Source: Hyphomicrobiales bacterium (lineage in GTDB: Bacteria; Pseudomonadota; Alphaproteobacteria; Rhizobiales; Rhizobiaceae). From it: a DNA stretch of 62,911 bases. Shown in pieces: positions 19,290 to 28,139 of this stretch. Made by a program: the position numbers and the translations under genes. Positions within the stretch are counted from its first letter, which is position 1. Every line of letters begins with the position of its first letter. The notes under the pieces were generated by a model, which saw only the letters and a list, made by a program, of their open reading frames with translations, searched no databases and was not told the origin of the DNA. The stretch is taken from positions 18,142-81,052 of the forward strand of contig UCJU01000010.1 in NCBI GenBank assembly GCA_900472925.1, read 5' to 3'.

Positions 19290-19594
19290 TCGCTGGTTTC
19301 CTACTTCCTTTGTACTATCGTCATTGCATGAGTGAGCGTGTGAGTCTGCGGGGACGCACACAACTCCTCGGGTCACGCCATCATTTTTTCGTTGGCCTTT
19401 CCGCTTGAGACAAAAAAGACGCATTTTTATAAGAAGTAGGGTGCACGTCATCGAGCCTGGGAATGTGGCGCTGTCCTCGGACAATCGATGCTCAAACGAA
19501 CGACGGAGCGACGCTGCAATTTCATTGTCAGTGTAGCGCTCTGGTAGCGATCACAGGGGAACACATTGCGCGCATTGATCGAAGGCAGCATGTC
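19290..19594. other. Intergenic interval upstream of waaA
   Basis: These 305 bases hold no convincing gene. An in-frame extension of waaA back to 19463 lacks family similarity. A candidate promoter lies at 19404-19432. A short GTGAGTC/GACGCAC-type imperfect hairpin near 19340 is too weak to call. Confidence 0.55.
19404..19432 (+). promoter_or_regulatory. Candidate vegetative promoter of waaA
   Basis: CTTGAG (19404-19409), a 17-base spacer and TTATAA (19427-19432) match an alphaproteobacterial vegetative promoter well. It lies about 160 bases upstream of the chosen waaA start. Confidence 0.5.
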
Positions 19595-20911
19595 ATGAAT
19601 AGCCGGATCGCACGTTTCGCCCTTTCGGGTTACAGAATTGCCGGCGTTGCCGCCTATCCGTTTGCGCGACCATACCTGATGTACCGCTCTAGCAAGGGCA
19701 AGGAAGACAAGCGCCGCCGTATGGAGCGTTTCGGCCATGCCAGCGCGGACCGTCCGCGTGGCCCGCTCGTGTGGTTTCATGCCGCAAGTGTGGGGGAAAC
19801 GCTTGCTCTCGTGCCGCTTATCCGCGAAATTCGAAAGCGTGACATTCACGTTCTCCTGACGACGGGGACGGTGACCTCGGCTGAGTTGAGCCGGACACGT
19901 CTGGGCGATGACGTCATTCACCAATACGTCCCGCTCGATATCAAGATTTCCATCAACCGCTTCCTGAGTTACTGGACGCCCGATGCGGCAATTACCGCCG
20001 AATCCGAAATCTGGCCCGTCACTATGATGGAGCTGGAGCGTCGTCACATTCCGCAGATTCGCGTCAATGCGCGGCTCTCCGATCGCTCCTTTGGCCGGTG
20101 GCAACGCCATTCCGAATTTGCCGAGGCTCTGTTCAGCAAGCTGGCCCTGGTGGTGGCGCAGTCCGATGTCGATGCAGAGCGTTTTCGTGACCTCGGTTCA
20201 TGGCCCGTCGTTGTCTCCGGAAATCTAAAGGGTGATACCGATCCGCCGCCGTGTGATCCTGTCGTGCTGGATACATATCGTCGCCAGATTGGCAATCGCA
20301 AGACGTGGGCCGCAATCTCGACATTCGACGGAGAAGAAAAAGCGGCGGGAACCGTTCATAACGCCATCAAATCGCGCAATGGCCAGCTGACTCTGATCGT
20401 TCCCCGCCATCCGGAGCGCGCGGATGAAATCGAGGCCATGCTGCAAGGCATGAACCTGACCGTCGCTCGCAGAAGTCGCAACGATGTCATCACGCCGCAA
20501 ACGGATATTTTCCTCGGTGACAGCATCGGCGAAATGGGACTTTACCTGCGGCTGACGGAACTGGCCTTTGTTGGACGGTCATTGACGGCGGAAGGCGGTC
20601 AAAACCCATTGGAACCGGCCATGCTGGGGTGCGCGGTCCTGTCAGGCGCCCACGTCCAGAATTTCCGTGAAGCCTATCAGAAACTGCTGCGGTCCGGTGG
20701 TGGACGTATCATTCGCGATGTCGAAATGCTGGCAAAGGCCGTGCATTATCTGCTGGTCAACGACAATGAACGCTACAAGATGATCGATGCTGGCGGCAGA
20801 GTCATTCAGGATATGCGCGGCGCTTTGTCTTCCACGGTCAAGGCGCTGGAACCCTACATCAATCCATTGACGGTAACGGCGAAGCTTCAGCCACGCAGCG
20901 CGGTTGGCTGA
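19595..20911 (+). CDS. waaA: 3-deoxy-D-manno-octulosonic acid (Kdo) transferase
   Basis: WaaA (KdtA) transfers Kdo residues from CMP-Kdo to lipid IVA on the inner face of the cytoplasmic membrane. The 438-residue GT30-family protein begins with a hydrophobic anchor segment (about residues 5-25). It contains WFHAASVGET (about 61-70), LTTGTVTSAEL and the acceptor/donor region ESEIWP (about 130-135). GGQNPLEPA near residue 335 is a family hallmark. The ATG at 19595 follows GAAGG; the frame is open back to 19463 but unlike the family. It is followed three bases after its stop by a HAD gene and then lpxK. Confidence 0.94.
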   Translation: MNSRIARFALSGYRIAGVAAYPFARPYLMYRSSKGKEDKRRRMERFGHASADRPRGPLVWFHAASVGETLALVPLIREIRKRDIHVLLTTGTVTSAELSRTRLGDDVIHQYVPLDIKISINRFLSYWTPDAAITAESEIWPVTMMELERRHIPQIRVNARLSDRSFGRWQRHSEFAEALFSKLALVVAQSDVDAERFRDLGSWPVVVSGNLKGDTDPPPCDPVVLDTYRRQIGNRKTWAAISTFDGEEKAAGTVHNAIKSRNGQLTLIVPRHPERADEIEAMLQGMNLTVARRSRNDVITPQTDIFLGDSIGEMGLYLRLTELAFVGRSLTAEGGQNPLEPAMLGCAVLSGAHVQNFREAYQKLLRSGGGRIIRDVEMLAKAVHYLLVNDNERYKMIDAGGRVIQDMRGALSSTVKALEPYINPLTVTAKLQPRSAVG

Positions 20912-20913
20912 TC

Positions 20914-21654
20914 GTGGATTTAAGGTCTCCTGCAAGATCAGCCGCTGACATCGCGGCAATCCTGTTCGACAAGGACGGGACACTGATCGGCTATGACGCA
21001 AGCTGGGGTCCGGTCAACCGCGAGCTTGCAGCGATTGCGGCAAAGGGTGATCTCGAGCTGGCAGACCGTCTTCTTCACGCCTGTGGAATGGACCCCGTTA
21101 CTGGCCACGTCAAACCCGACAGCCTGCTTGCCGCCGGAAACACGGTGCAGATTGCCGAAGGGCTGTTGGCTGCTGGTTCTCCTTGCGACCTTGCAGACCT
21201 GACCCGACGCCTCGACCAGCTCTTCACGGAGGCGGCTGGAAAGTCCGTTGCCGTCACCGATCTCAAGGCTTTCTTTGCGCGTCTCAAAGGCCGGGGTTAC
21301 AAACTCGGTATCGCGTCGAGCGACAACGAGGCGTCTATTCGCGGGATTGCAAAACGCTTTGGCTTTGAAGAGGATCTGGATTTCGTCGCGGGCTACGATA
21401 GCGGCCATGGCACCAAGCCGCAGCCTGGCATGGTGCTGGGGTTCTGCGCGGCCATAGGTCTGCCGCCGCATCGCGTGGCCGTGGTGGGGGACAACAATCA
21501 CGATTTGCATATGGGTGCCAATGCCGGGGCTGGTCTGCGTGTAGCCGTGCTGACAGGTACGGGGTCCAGGCAAAGCCTTGCTACAGATTCAGATTATTGT
21601 TTTGACGATATCACCGGTCTTGAAGGCCTGTTGCCGTTAAAGGCACGCCTTTAA
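20914..21654 (+). CDS. HAD family phosphatase (phosphoglycolate phosphatase-like)
   Basis: This is a 246-residue HAD hydrolase with motif I FDKDGTLIGYD (about residues 18-28), motif II IASSDNE (about 135) and the C-terminal motif VVGDNNHDLHMG (about 190-201). It resembles phosphoglycolate phosphatases, but the substrate is not determined by sequence. The start is GTG at 20914, three bases after the waaA stop, so it is probably translationally coupled. Lying between waaA and lpxK, it may act on a sugar phosphate of the lipopolysaccharide route, though a housekeeping phosphatase is equally possible. Confidence 0.82.
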   Translation: MDLRSPARSAADIAAILFDKDGTLIGYDASWGPVNRELAAIAAKGDLELADRLLHACGMDPVTGHVKPDSLLAAGNTVQIAEGLLAAGSPCDLADLTRRLDQLFTEAAGKSVAVTDLKAFFARLKGRGYKLGIASSDNEASIRGIAKRFGFEEDLDFVAGYDSGHGTKPQPGMVLGFCAAIGLPPHRVAVVGDNNHDLHMGANAGAGLRVAVLTGTGSRQSLATDSDYCFDDITGLEGLLPLKARL

Positions 21655-21755
21655 AGGGGCAACGCGGTCAGGACATCGCGCCCTTTTGCAAAATCCTTAC
21701 CTTTCTGCGACATAGCTGCTGATGCCACATTGGCAAAGCGGGAGTTTGGGGACTG

Positions 21756-22778
21756 ATGGTTTCGGAAGCGCCGCCATTCTGGTGGGAACAGCCCGGCTGG
21801 CAAGCATGGGCATTGTCGCCGTTTTCTTTTCTGTATGGCAAGGTTGCCGGACGACAGATGCGAACGTCGAAACGGGCATCTGTGCCGGTTCCTGTCATCT
21901 GCATCGGTAATTTCACCGTCGGTGGAGCCGGTAAGACACCAACGGCCATCGCCATCGCTCGGGCTGCCATCGCCAAAGGCCTGAAGCCGGGCTTCCTCAG
22001 CCGTGGTTATGGTGGAACGCTGGATGTCACGACGCTTGTCGATGTCAGCCACCACCGTTCCGTCGATGTTGGCGATGAGCCGCTGCTGCTGGCGCGAGAG
22101 GCGACGACCGTAATTTCGCGAAAGCGGGTCGATGGCGCACACAAGCTGGTGGCCGAGGGCATCGATCTCATCATCATGGATGACGGCTTTCAAAGTGCGC
22201 GACTGACGCTGGATTATGCGCTTGTCGTTATCGACACCCAGCGCGGCATCGGCAATGGCTGTCTCGTTCCAGGGGGTCCCGTTCGTGCGCCGATGGCCGA
22301 GCAGATGCGCCAGCTCTCGGCCATTTTGAAGGTCGGCAAAGGGCAAGCGGCGGATGCCATCGTGCGAACCGCATCCCGTGCCGGAAAACCCGTTTTCGTT
22401 TCGACGATTCAGCCCCGACCACAGCCGGATTTTGCTGGCAAACGGGTGTTGGCCTATGCGGGAATTGCCGATCCGAACAAGTTTTATCGCACGGTGGAAG
22501 AGTTGGGTGGCGAGGTCGTCGTCAAGCGGTCCTTCCCGGACCATCACCATTTCAGCGATGAAGATGTACAGAGTGTCATGGATGACGCCGCCAAATTCGA
22601 TCTGTTGCCGGTGACGACGGCAAAAGACGCCGTTCGCCTGACCGGCCACCATGGCGTCGGCGCGCCGTTGCTCGCAAGCAGTTTGGTCATCGAAATCGAC
22701 ATGCTCTTCGATGATCCGACCGCACCCGGCCTGATGATCGATACTGCTATCGAAAATTATCGTCGCCGTCGTCTTTGA
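21756..22778 (+). CDS. lpxK: Tetraacyldisaccharide 4'-kinase LpxK
   Basis: LpxK phosphorylates the 4' position of the lipid A disaccharide at the inner membrane to give lipid IVA, the substrate of WaaA. The 340-residue protein has the family start (PFWWEQPGW), a hydrophobic N-terminal region, the P-loop [11 protein letters not shown] (residues 51-61) and the downstream DDGFQ motif (about residue 144). The presence of lpxK implies a 4'-phosphorylated lipid A intermediate. It follows waaA and the HAD gene on the same strand, and the ATG has GGGAG upstream. Confidence 0.95.
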   Translation: MVSEAPPFWWEQPGWQAWALSPFSFLYGKVAGRQMRTSKRASVPVPVICIGNFTVGGAGKTPTAIAIARAAIAKGLKPGFLSRGYGGTLDVTTLVDVSHHRSVDVGDEPLLLAREATTVISRKRVDGAHKLVAEGIDLIIMDDGFQSARLTLDYALVVIDTQRGIGNGCLVPGGPVRAPMAEQMRQLSAILKVGKGQAADAIVRTASRAGKPVFVSTIQPRPQPDFAGKRVLAYAGIADPNKFYRTVEELGGEVVVKRSFPDHHHFSDEDVQSVMDDAAKFDLLPVTTAKDAVRLTGHHGVGAPLLASSLVIEIDMLFDDPTAPGLMIDTAIENYRRRRL

Positions 22779-22877
22779 CTGTATATGTCCGGTTTCTCAA
22801 CTCACTGAGGAACAATCGCGGCTTGCAGCGCTTCTCTTTAGGAAGTTTGCAAATTCGCATTGTGTGAGGAGAAAACG

Positions 22878-23201
22878 ATGTTGCAGGACAAGGTCGAGAA
22901 GAAGGTATTCACACCGCGTGAAAGTCGGCAGGGCTTTCGTGGTAGCCCGGTGTTGATCATTCTGGTGATAAGCATGCTGCTTGCAGGTGCGGTATGGATC
23001 GTCGCTGAAACATGGGGAGAGTCGACAGCGCCCGCGACATCGGAAGTCGCACCGGCACCGGGTCCTGGCACGCCAGCGACAACGCCTAATCCGGGTGCGC
23101 AAGGCGCAAACACCTTCGACAACAACACGCCATCAGGTGCGACACCGCCGACAGAGGGTACGGATAAGAACCCAAGTTCCACAAATACCACGACCCCATA
23201 A
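22878..23201 (+). CDS. Small single-pass membrane protein with Pro/Thr-rich tail
   Basis: This is a 107-residue protein with a basic N-terminus (residues 1-25), one hydrophobic segment (about 27-47, VLIILVISMLLAGAVWIVAE) and a tail of about 60 residues rich in Pro, Thr, Ala, Gly and Asn. The tail would lie in the periplasm if the positive-inside rule holds. GAGGAG precedes the ATG at 22878; the frame is open to 22860. A strong terminator follows. No family was recognised and no function is proposed. Confidence 0.7.
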   Translation: MLQDKVEKKVFTPRESRQGFRGSPVLIILVISMLLAGAVWIVAETWGESTAPATSEVAPAPGPGTPATTPNPGAQGANTFDNNTPSGATPPTEGTDKNPSSTNTTTP

Positions 23202-23202
23202 C

Positions 23203-23233
23203 AAAAAAGCCGGGCAAACTGCCCGGCTTTTTT
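23203..23233. terminator. Bidirectional terminator between convergent genes
   Basis: AAAAAAGCCGGGC pairs with GCCCGGCTTTTTT around the four-base loop AAAC/T. A runs and T runs on both sides let it serve the small membrane protein gene and the DUF892 gene. Confidence 0.93.
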
Positions 23234-23247
23234 CTGTCTCGACGAGG

Positions 23248-23745
23248 TCAGGCAGCCTTTTGGGCTGCCGCGTTGACCGAAGCCGTGGCCAGCTTGGTCA
23301 GGGCTTCATCCGTTGTGGACTCTTCATTCAGCGTTGCTTCGAGCAGCGGCACGACCTTGGTGTGTCCAAGCTTTTCAGCCCAGGCCTTCAGCGTGCCATA
23401 ACGGGTAATTTCGTAGTGCTCGACGGCCTGCGCAGACGAGATCAGGCCAGCATCGAGGGCAGCGGTGCCCTTGTAGTCTTCGATGATTTCTTCACCCTCA
23501 GCGATGATACCCTGAATGGCTTCACAGGTTTTGCCCTGCGCACGCTTGCCGATCAGCTCAAAGACCTCCTGAAGCCGTTCGATATGGCCCTGGGTTTCTT
23601 CCTTGTGCTTTTCGAATGCTGCTTTCAGCTTTGCATCGGTGGCGGCACGTGCCATTTTCGGCAGAGCTTTGAGCACCTGACGCTCGGCGTAGTAGATGTC
23701 TTTCAACGTATCGTAAAAAAGATCATCGAGTGTTTTCTCGGCCAT
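23248..23745 (-). CDS. Ferritin-like DUF892 (YciE/YciF) protein
   Basis: This is a 165-residue ferritin-like four-helix protein of the DUF892 family. The start MAEKTLDDLFYDTLKDIYYAE and the later YEITRYGTLKAWA are typical. Carboxylate residues in these helices may bind a di-iron centre (family knowledge). Such proteins are induced by stress, stationary phase or osmotic change in other bacteria. The start at 23745 is chosen because GGGAGA precedes it; the frame is open to 23838. The C-terminus is Ala-rich. Confidence 0.85.
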   Translation of the reverse strand: MAEKTLDDLFYDTLKDIYYAERQVLKALPKMARAATDAKLKAAFEKHKEETQGHIERLQEVFELIGKRAQGKTCEAIQGIIAEGEEIIEDYKGTAALDAGLISSAQAVEHYEITRYGTLKAWAEKLGHTKVVPLLEATLNEESTTDEALTKLATASVNAAAQKAA

Positions 23746-23874
23746 GTTCATCTCCCATTGAAAATTGTGCTTCGTATGACACTCCGGGCTAACCAGCCCC
23801 GGATGTGATCGTTCCTGCTCGATCGCGCACAACATCAATTATATTTCGGGAGATCTGTTTTCAGGCCTGAGGCG

Positions 23875-24117
23875 TCAGGCGCTGCGTTTCTGGTTTGGCA
23901 ACGCGCCAGCCCGTTTTTCCGCCTCAAACGAGGCGGCTGCATCGGCGTAAGGCTCCTGGCGAGCGACGCTCCAGTAACGCAATTCGTCGATTGGAATCTG
24001 TTTGCCGGTCATGGCGCAGGTAACATAGGAGCCGGTTTGCACGATGCGAATATCGCCGTCGAGATAGTCGATCTTGGCCTCGCGGTTGCTGCCGCCTTCA
24101 AATCTGTTCATCTGCAT
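23875..24117 (-). CDS. DUF2093 family protein
   Basis: This is an 80-residue protein of the DUF2093 family, restricted to alphaproteobacteria. It contains AKIDYLDGDIRIVQTGSYV and CAMTGKQIPIDELRYWSV, which are conserved in the family as I recall. A zinc-binding role for the single Cys is not supported. AGGAGA lies upstream of two possible ATGs (24117 and 24111). It sits downstream of mutL on the same strand, 69 bases after the mutL stop. The function is unknown. Confidence 0.78.
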   Translation of the reverse strand: MQMNRFEGGSNREAKIDYLDGDIRIVQTGSYVTCAMTGKQIPIDELRYWSVARQEPYADAAASFEAEKRAGALPNQKRSA

Positions 24118-24186
24118 TGTCTCCTGACGCCTGGTCTTTTTAGCTTTGCCGAAGCGAGATTACCAGCGGTGCATATGGGGAATATC

Positions 24187-26004
24187 TCAACTTCTGCCGA
24201 ACAGCTTTTCGATGTCGGCAAGCTTCAGTTCGATATAGGTCGGGCGTCCGTGGTTGCACTGGCCGGAACCGGGCGTATTTTCCATCTGCCGCAACAGGGC
24301 GTTCATTTCTTCTGGCCGCATGCGTCGTCCCGCGCGCACGGAGCCATGACACGCCATGGTGGCTGCGACATATTCCAGCTTGCTGGCAAGGCTGCCCGCC
24401 GTATCCCATTCGGCGATTTCATCGGCGAGCTGTCGCACCAGTCCCTGCACATTGACTTCACCCAGCATCGCAGGCGTTTCGCGCACGGCAACAGCGCCCG
24501 GCCCGAAGCGCTCAAGCGCAAGCCCCATGCTGTCGAAGTCGCTGACATGTTGCATCAGCCGGTCGCAATCTTCCTCGGGCAGATCGATGATCTCAGGAAT
24601 GAGCAAAACCTGGGAAGCGGGGCGTTTGGCGTGCAGACCTTTACGGATTTCCTCGAACACAAGGCGCTCATGAGCCGCGTGCTGGTCCACAATCACCAAA
24701 CCGTCTTCCGTTTGGGCAACGATATAATTGGCGTGTACCTGTGCCCGCGCGGCACCCAGTGGATAGCGTGACGCTTCTGTCGCCGCCGTCGTGTTCTCAG
24801 CCATCTCGGTATGGTCCGCACGCGCCGTCGGCATGGTTATGTCTGTAAAGCGAGACTGTGCGGTTTCATGCAGAGACAGACCGCTTGAAACGGAAAGCGG
24901 ACGGGACGGAGAATTGGCAGGCGACCATGCCTGCGATGAGAAGGGGCGCACTGTCGATGGGCTGTATCCGGGGCGAAATGCACTCATCATCTGCGCAGCC
25001 CCCGTTGTTGTGGCCCGGTCTCCTTCGCGCGCCAACGCTTGACGGACAGCACCGACGATCAAGCCGCGAACAAGTCCGGGGTCGCGAAAACGCACGTCGG
25101 ACTTTGCCGGGTGCACGTTGACATCCACAAGGGCAGGGTCGAGCTGCAAGGCCAGAACCGCAATCGGGTAACGGCCATGCGGAATGGTTTCTGCGTAAGC
25201 GCCACGAATGGCGGAGAGCAGCAGCTTGTCCTGCACGGGACGTCCGTTCACGAACATATATTGATGCGCAGAGTTGCCGCGATTGAACGTCGGCAAGCCT
25301 GCAAATCCGGTTAAGATCACATCTTCCCGCTCGGCATCGATTTCGATGGCGTTATCCTTGAAATCTGCTCCAAGGATTTGCGCCATCCGCGCAAGGTGGT
25401 CGTCGCCGGTTGCCGGAAACTCCAGCGTCGAGCGGTCCGTGCCCGAAAGCACGAAGCGGATATGCGGAAATGCAATCGCCATCCGCTTGACGATTTCGGT
25501 GATGGCTGCGGCTTCTGCTTTTTCGGTCTTGAGGAATTTCAAACGTGCTGGCGTGGCAAAGAAAAGGTCGCGGACTTCAACGATCGTGCCGGTGTTGGAG
25601 GGCGCTGGCCGCACCGGCGAAACCTTGCCGCCTGCCACTGAAATGATCGCGCCCTCCGCCGCACCCTGCTGACGGCTGGTAATTGTCAGCTTGGCCACGG
25701 AGCCGATGGAGGGCAGGGCTTCACCTCGGAACCCCAACGTGCGTATATCGTCCAAGGCAACCGAAATCTTCGATGTGCAATGCCTGCGGATTGCCAGCTC
25801 AAGATCGTGAGGCGACATGCCGCTGCCATTATCAGCAATTCGCACCAGTCCTTTGCCACCACCGGCCGTCGCGATTTCGATACGTGTCGCGCCAGCGTCG
25901 ATGGCATTTTCAATCAGTTCCTTGGCCGCACTGGACGGGCGCTCGATAACCTCGCCAGCGGCAATCTGATTGATGAGTGTTTCGGAGAGTTGTTTGATGG
26001 ACAT
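24187..26004 (-). CDS. mutL: DNA mismatch repair protein MutL, endonuclease type
   Basis: MutL couples mismatch recognition by MutS to strand excision. The 605-residue protein has an N-terminal GHKL ATPase domain with [10 protein letters not shown] (about residues 30-39), DNGSGM (58-63) and GFRGEAL (about 91-97). The linker (about 340-400) is Ser/Thr rich. The C-terminal domain carries the endonuclease motif [12 protein letters not shown] (about 438-449) and CNHGRP (about 582-587), so it should nick DNA itself, as expected for bacteria without MutH. The start at 26004 is the family start; an upstream ATG at 26061 is rejected. The Shine-Dalgarno sequence is weak. Confidence 0.96.
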   Translation of the reverse strand: MSIKQLSETLINQIAAGEVIERPSSAAKELIENAIDAGATRIEIATAGGGKGLVRIADNGSGMSPHDLELAIRRHCTSKISVALDDIRTLGFRGEALPSIGSVAKLTITSRQQGAAEGAIISVAGGKVSPVRPAPSNTGTIVEVRDLFFATPARLKFLKTEKAEAAAITEIVKRMAIAFPHIRFVLSGTDRSTLEFPATGDDHLARMAQILGADFKDNAIEIDAEREDVILTGFAGLPTFNRGNSAHQYMFVNGRPVQDKLLLSAIRGAYAETIPHGRYPIAVLALQLDPALVDVNVHPAKSDVRFRDPGLVRGLIVGAVRQALAREGDRATTTGAAQMMSAFRPGYSPSTVRPFSSQAWSPANSPSRPLSVSSGLSLHETAQSRFTDITMPTARADHTEMAENTTAATEASRYPLGAARAQVHANYIVAQTEDGLVIVDQHAAHERLVFEEIRKGLHAKRPASQVLLIPEIIDLPEEDCDRLMQHVSDFDSMGLALERFGPGAVAVRETPAMLGEVNVQGLVRQLADEIAEWDTAGSLASKLEYVAATMACHGSVRAGRRMRPEEMNALLRQMENTPGSGQCNHGRPTYIELKLADIEKLFGRS

Positions 26005-26339
26005 GGCGCCATTTTCGTGGATTCGCCCGTCGTGTGAAAGGAAAATCATGCGGATCGGCAAAGATAGGTCGGTTGTCCCGCTAAATCTTTCTTCTAAACA
26101 ACGTTAAGCGCCTCTTAAGGGAAAGCTTCTAGGGTGCAACCAGCTTGAAATGAGTGCAGCATCTATGTCCCTTCGGCGCAGCCTCGGGGTGTGTGACGGA
26201 AAATTGGGGCCGGCGCATAATCGAAAAGTCTGCTTCGAGCTCTGACCCCGCATGTTCGATCGTTTTATCCATTTCCTGTGGTTATTGGCCAATTTTTGCG
26301 AGTGAACTTCGCTTTGGGACGTGCGTGTGAGGAGTTGCA
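26005..26339. other. Divergent intergenic interval between mutL and the PAS-receiver gene
   Basis: These 335 bases hold no credible gene. They contain a CtrA-like box at 26104-26118 and should hold the promoters of mutL and of the downstream PAS-receiver gene. Confidence 0.6.
26104..26118 (+). promoter_or_regulatory. CtrA-like box
   Basis: TTAA, seven bases (GCGCCTC), TTAA matches the full CtrA recognition pattern TTAA-N7-TTAA of alphaproteobacteria. It is 100 bases upstream of mutL's start and 222 bases upstream of the PAS-receiver gene. Chance occurrence of eight fixed bases is possible, so binding is only inferred. Confidence 0.5.
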
Positions 26340-28001
26340 ATGAGGGGTGAGGCGGAGGTTTACGCAGACGTTCACGCTGCCATGCTCGACGCTGTCTGCG
26401 ATACGACGTCCTCCGCATTGATCATCTATGATCGCCACGATCATATCGTCTTCGTCAATCGCCGCGTTCTTGGCTACATGCCCGTCTGCGAAACCAAGCT
26501 CACAGTCGGGACGAGGCTTCGCGACTTTTTGGCAGCTTTGTACGATGGTCGAAAAGACGTCGATCCTGCCTCGTTGCCACGGGGTATGGAGCGGGACGAC
26601 TGGATTGCCGAACAACTGTCCTCGCACTGGAAAGAGCGTTCGGAAACGGTTGAGCAACGTGCCGGTGGCAGGTGGTTGCGCCTAATTAAAAGACGCTTTT
26701 CATCAGGCCTTGGCATCTGCGTCATCACCGATATTTCCGAGCAGAAAAAGCGCGAGGACCAGTGGCGTGCAGATATCGAGCGGGTGCAACTGACCGAAGA
26801 GATTCTGGATACGCTGCCGCTGTCGATTTTCGTCAAGGATAGCAACACCAGCTACGTCGCCGTCAACAAGGCGGGCTGCACGCTGTTGGAGACGCCTGCC
26901 GATCTCATCCTCGGGCGCACGGTCGCAGATATCCATGCCGAGCCGCTGGCATCGCGGATAGACGCGATGGACCGGCATGTGCTTGAAACGGGCAGCCCGG
27001 CGATCTTGCCGGAGCGGGTCACACGTCTGACGGGCGAGGAAGTCCTCGTCATCACCAGAAAGCAGCGTGTCGGTAAGCCTGGCCGCTATTTCCTCGTGAC
27101 GACGATGGATGACGTGACGACCTTCGCGACAGCCGGTGCAGATGGCAAAAGCGTCATTCGCGGGCTGGAACACATGTCGTTCACCCCGTCTGCGTATCTG
27201 GAGGTTGAGCACCATCAGTCGTCGCAATTATTGCAAGGCCGCAGTATTCTCCTGGTCACGCCGAATGACGCTCTCGGAGACGTGGCGCGCAGAAAAATGG
27301 TGGCCGTCGGTGTCGATTGCGCGGTTGCGACAAGTCAGACCGAAATGAAGGCCTTCATGGAGTTTGCCGCCTCCGCCAATGTGCGGATCGACCTGGTGAT
27401 TGTCGATGTGCAACTGGACATCGCCTGTCTGGATTTGCCACAGGCCTATGGTCTGGTGGCCATGACGGTTGATGACTTCCAGTTGGAAAGCTCGTTGATC
27501 AACCAGATAGCGCGCCATTTCCGTCTTCATGATCACGCGTTCTCTTCTGTCCAGGCGGATGAAAGCCCGGAGATTTCCACCGAGAACATGCCGTGCTCCA
27601 ACAACGCCATGCTCGATGTGCTCGTCGTGGAAGACAACAACATCAACCAGATCGTTTTTGCTCAAATTCTCGAAAGTCTGGGGCTGAGCTACAAAATCGC
27701 GACCACCGGCAAACAGGCGTTACAGCTTTTTGAACAGGAGAAGCCCTCCTTTATTCTGATGGACACCACACTGCCGGATTTCGATGGTTTCGAAGCAACC
27801 CGTCGATTGCGCAAAATGATGGTAGCGCAGCCCAATCCAACGCCGATCATCGGCGTCATAGCGCTGGCATTCGAGGGCGACCGACAGGCCTGTATGGATG
27901 CCGGTATGGACGACATGCTGTTGAAGCCTGTCAGCCCCGACATGGTGGCAATGTTGTTCAAGCGGCATCTGCCGCACAGCCAGCATCGCATTTGCGGTTG
28001 A
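26340..28001 (+). CDS. PAS-PAS-receiver-receiver signalling protein without kinase core
   Basis: This is a 553-residue soluble signalling protein. Residues about 10-135 and 150-265 are PAS-like sensor domains (second ends GRYFLVTTMDDV). Residues about 297-390 form a degenerate receiver: the phospho-acceptor-like Asp in LVIVDVQL is kept, but the acidic pair is lost (LLVTPND). Residues about 426-545 form a fuller receiver with Glu431/Asp432, phospho-Asp475 and Lys529; the usual Thr/Ser switch is Ala (VIALAF). No His-box or ATP-binding domain lies between PAS and receivers, so this is not a kinase as read. GAGGAG precedes the ATG. A GGDEF-EAL gene follows on the same strand. Confidence 0.82.
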   Translation: MRGEAEVYADVHAAMLDAVCDTTSSALIIYDRHDHIVFVNRRVLGYMPVCETKLTVGTRLRDFLAALYDGRKDVDPASLPRGMERDDWIAEQLSSHWKERSETVEQRAGGRWLRLIKRRFSSGLGICVITDISEQKKREDQWRADIERVQLTEEILDTLPLSIFVKDSNTSYVAVNKAGCTLLETPADLILGRTVADIHAEPLASRIDAMDRHVLETGSPAILPERVTRLTGEEVLVITRKQRVGKPGRYFLVTTMDDVTTFATAGADGKSVIRGLEHMSFTPSAYLEVEHHQSSQLLQGRSILLVTPNDALGDVARRKMVAVGVDCAVATSQTEMKAFMEFAASANVRIDLVIVDVQLDIACLDLPQAYGLVAMTVDDFQLESSLINQIARHFRLHDHAFSSVQADESPEISTENMPCSNNAMLDVLVVEDNNINQIVFAQILESLGLSYKIATTGKQALQLFEQEKPSFILMDTTLPDFDGFEATRRLRKMMVAQPNPTPIIGVIALAFEGDRQACMDAGMDDMLLKPVSPDMVAMLFKRHLPHSQHRICG

Positions 28002-28011
28002 GCAACGTCAT

Positions 28012-28032
28012 GACTGCGAGACGGTCGCAGTC
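28012..28032. other. Hairpin after the PAS-receiver gene
   Basis: GACTGCGA and TCGCAGTC pair perfectly over eight bases around a five-base loop, 11 bases past the stop codon. No T run follows, so termination would have to be factor-assisted. It separates the gene from the GGDEF-EAL gene. Confidence 0.45.
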
Positions 28033-28139
28033 GGGCGGGAAATCGATGGTTATTTCGCAGGCTTCAGCGATAGTGGTTTCTTAAGAATAAAACCGCATTG
28101 TCATCAGAACTCTCGAAGTCCGTCGATCAGGATGCGCGC

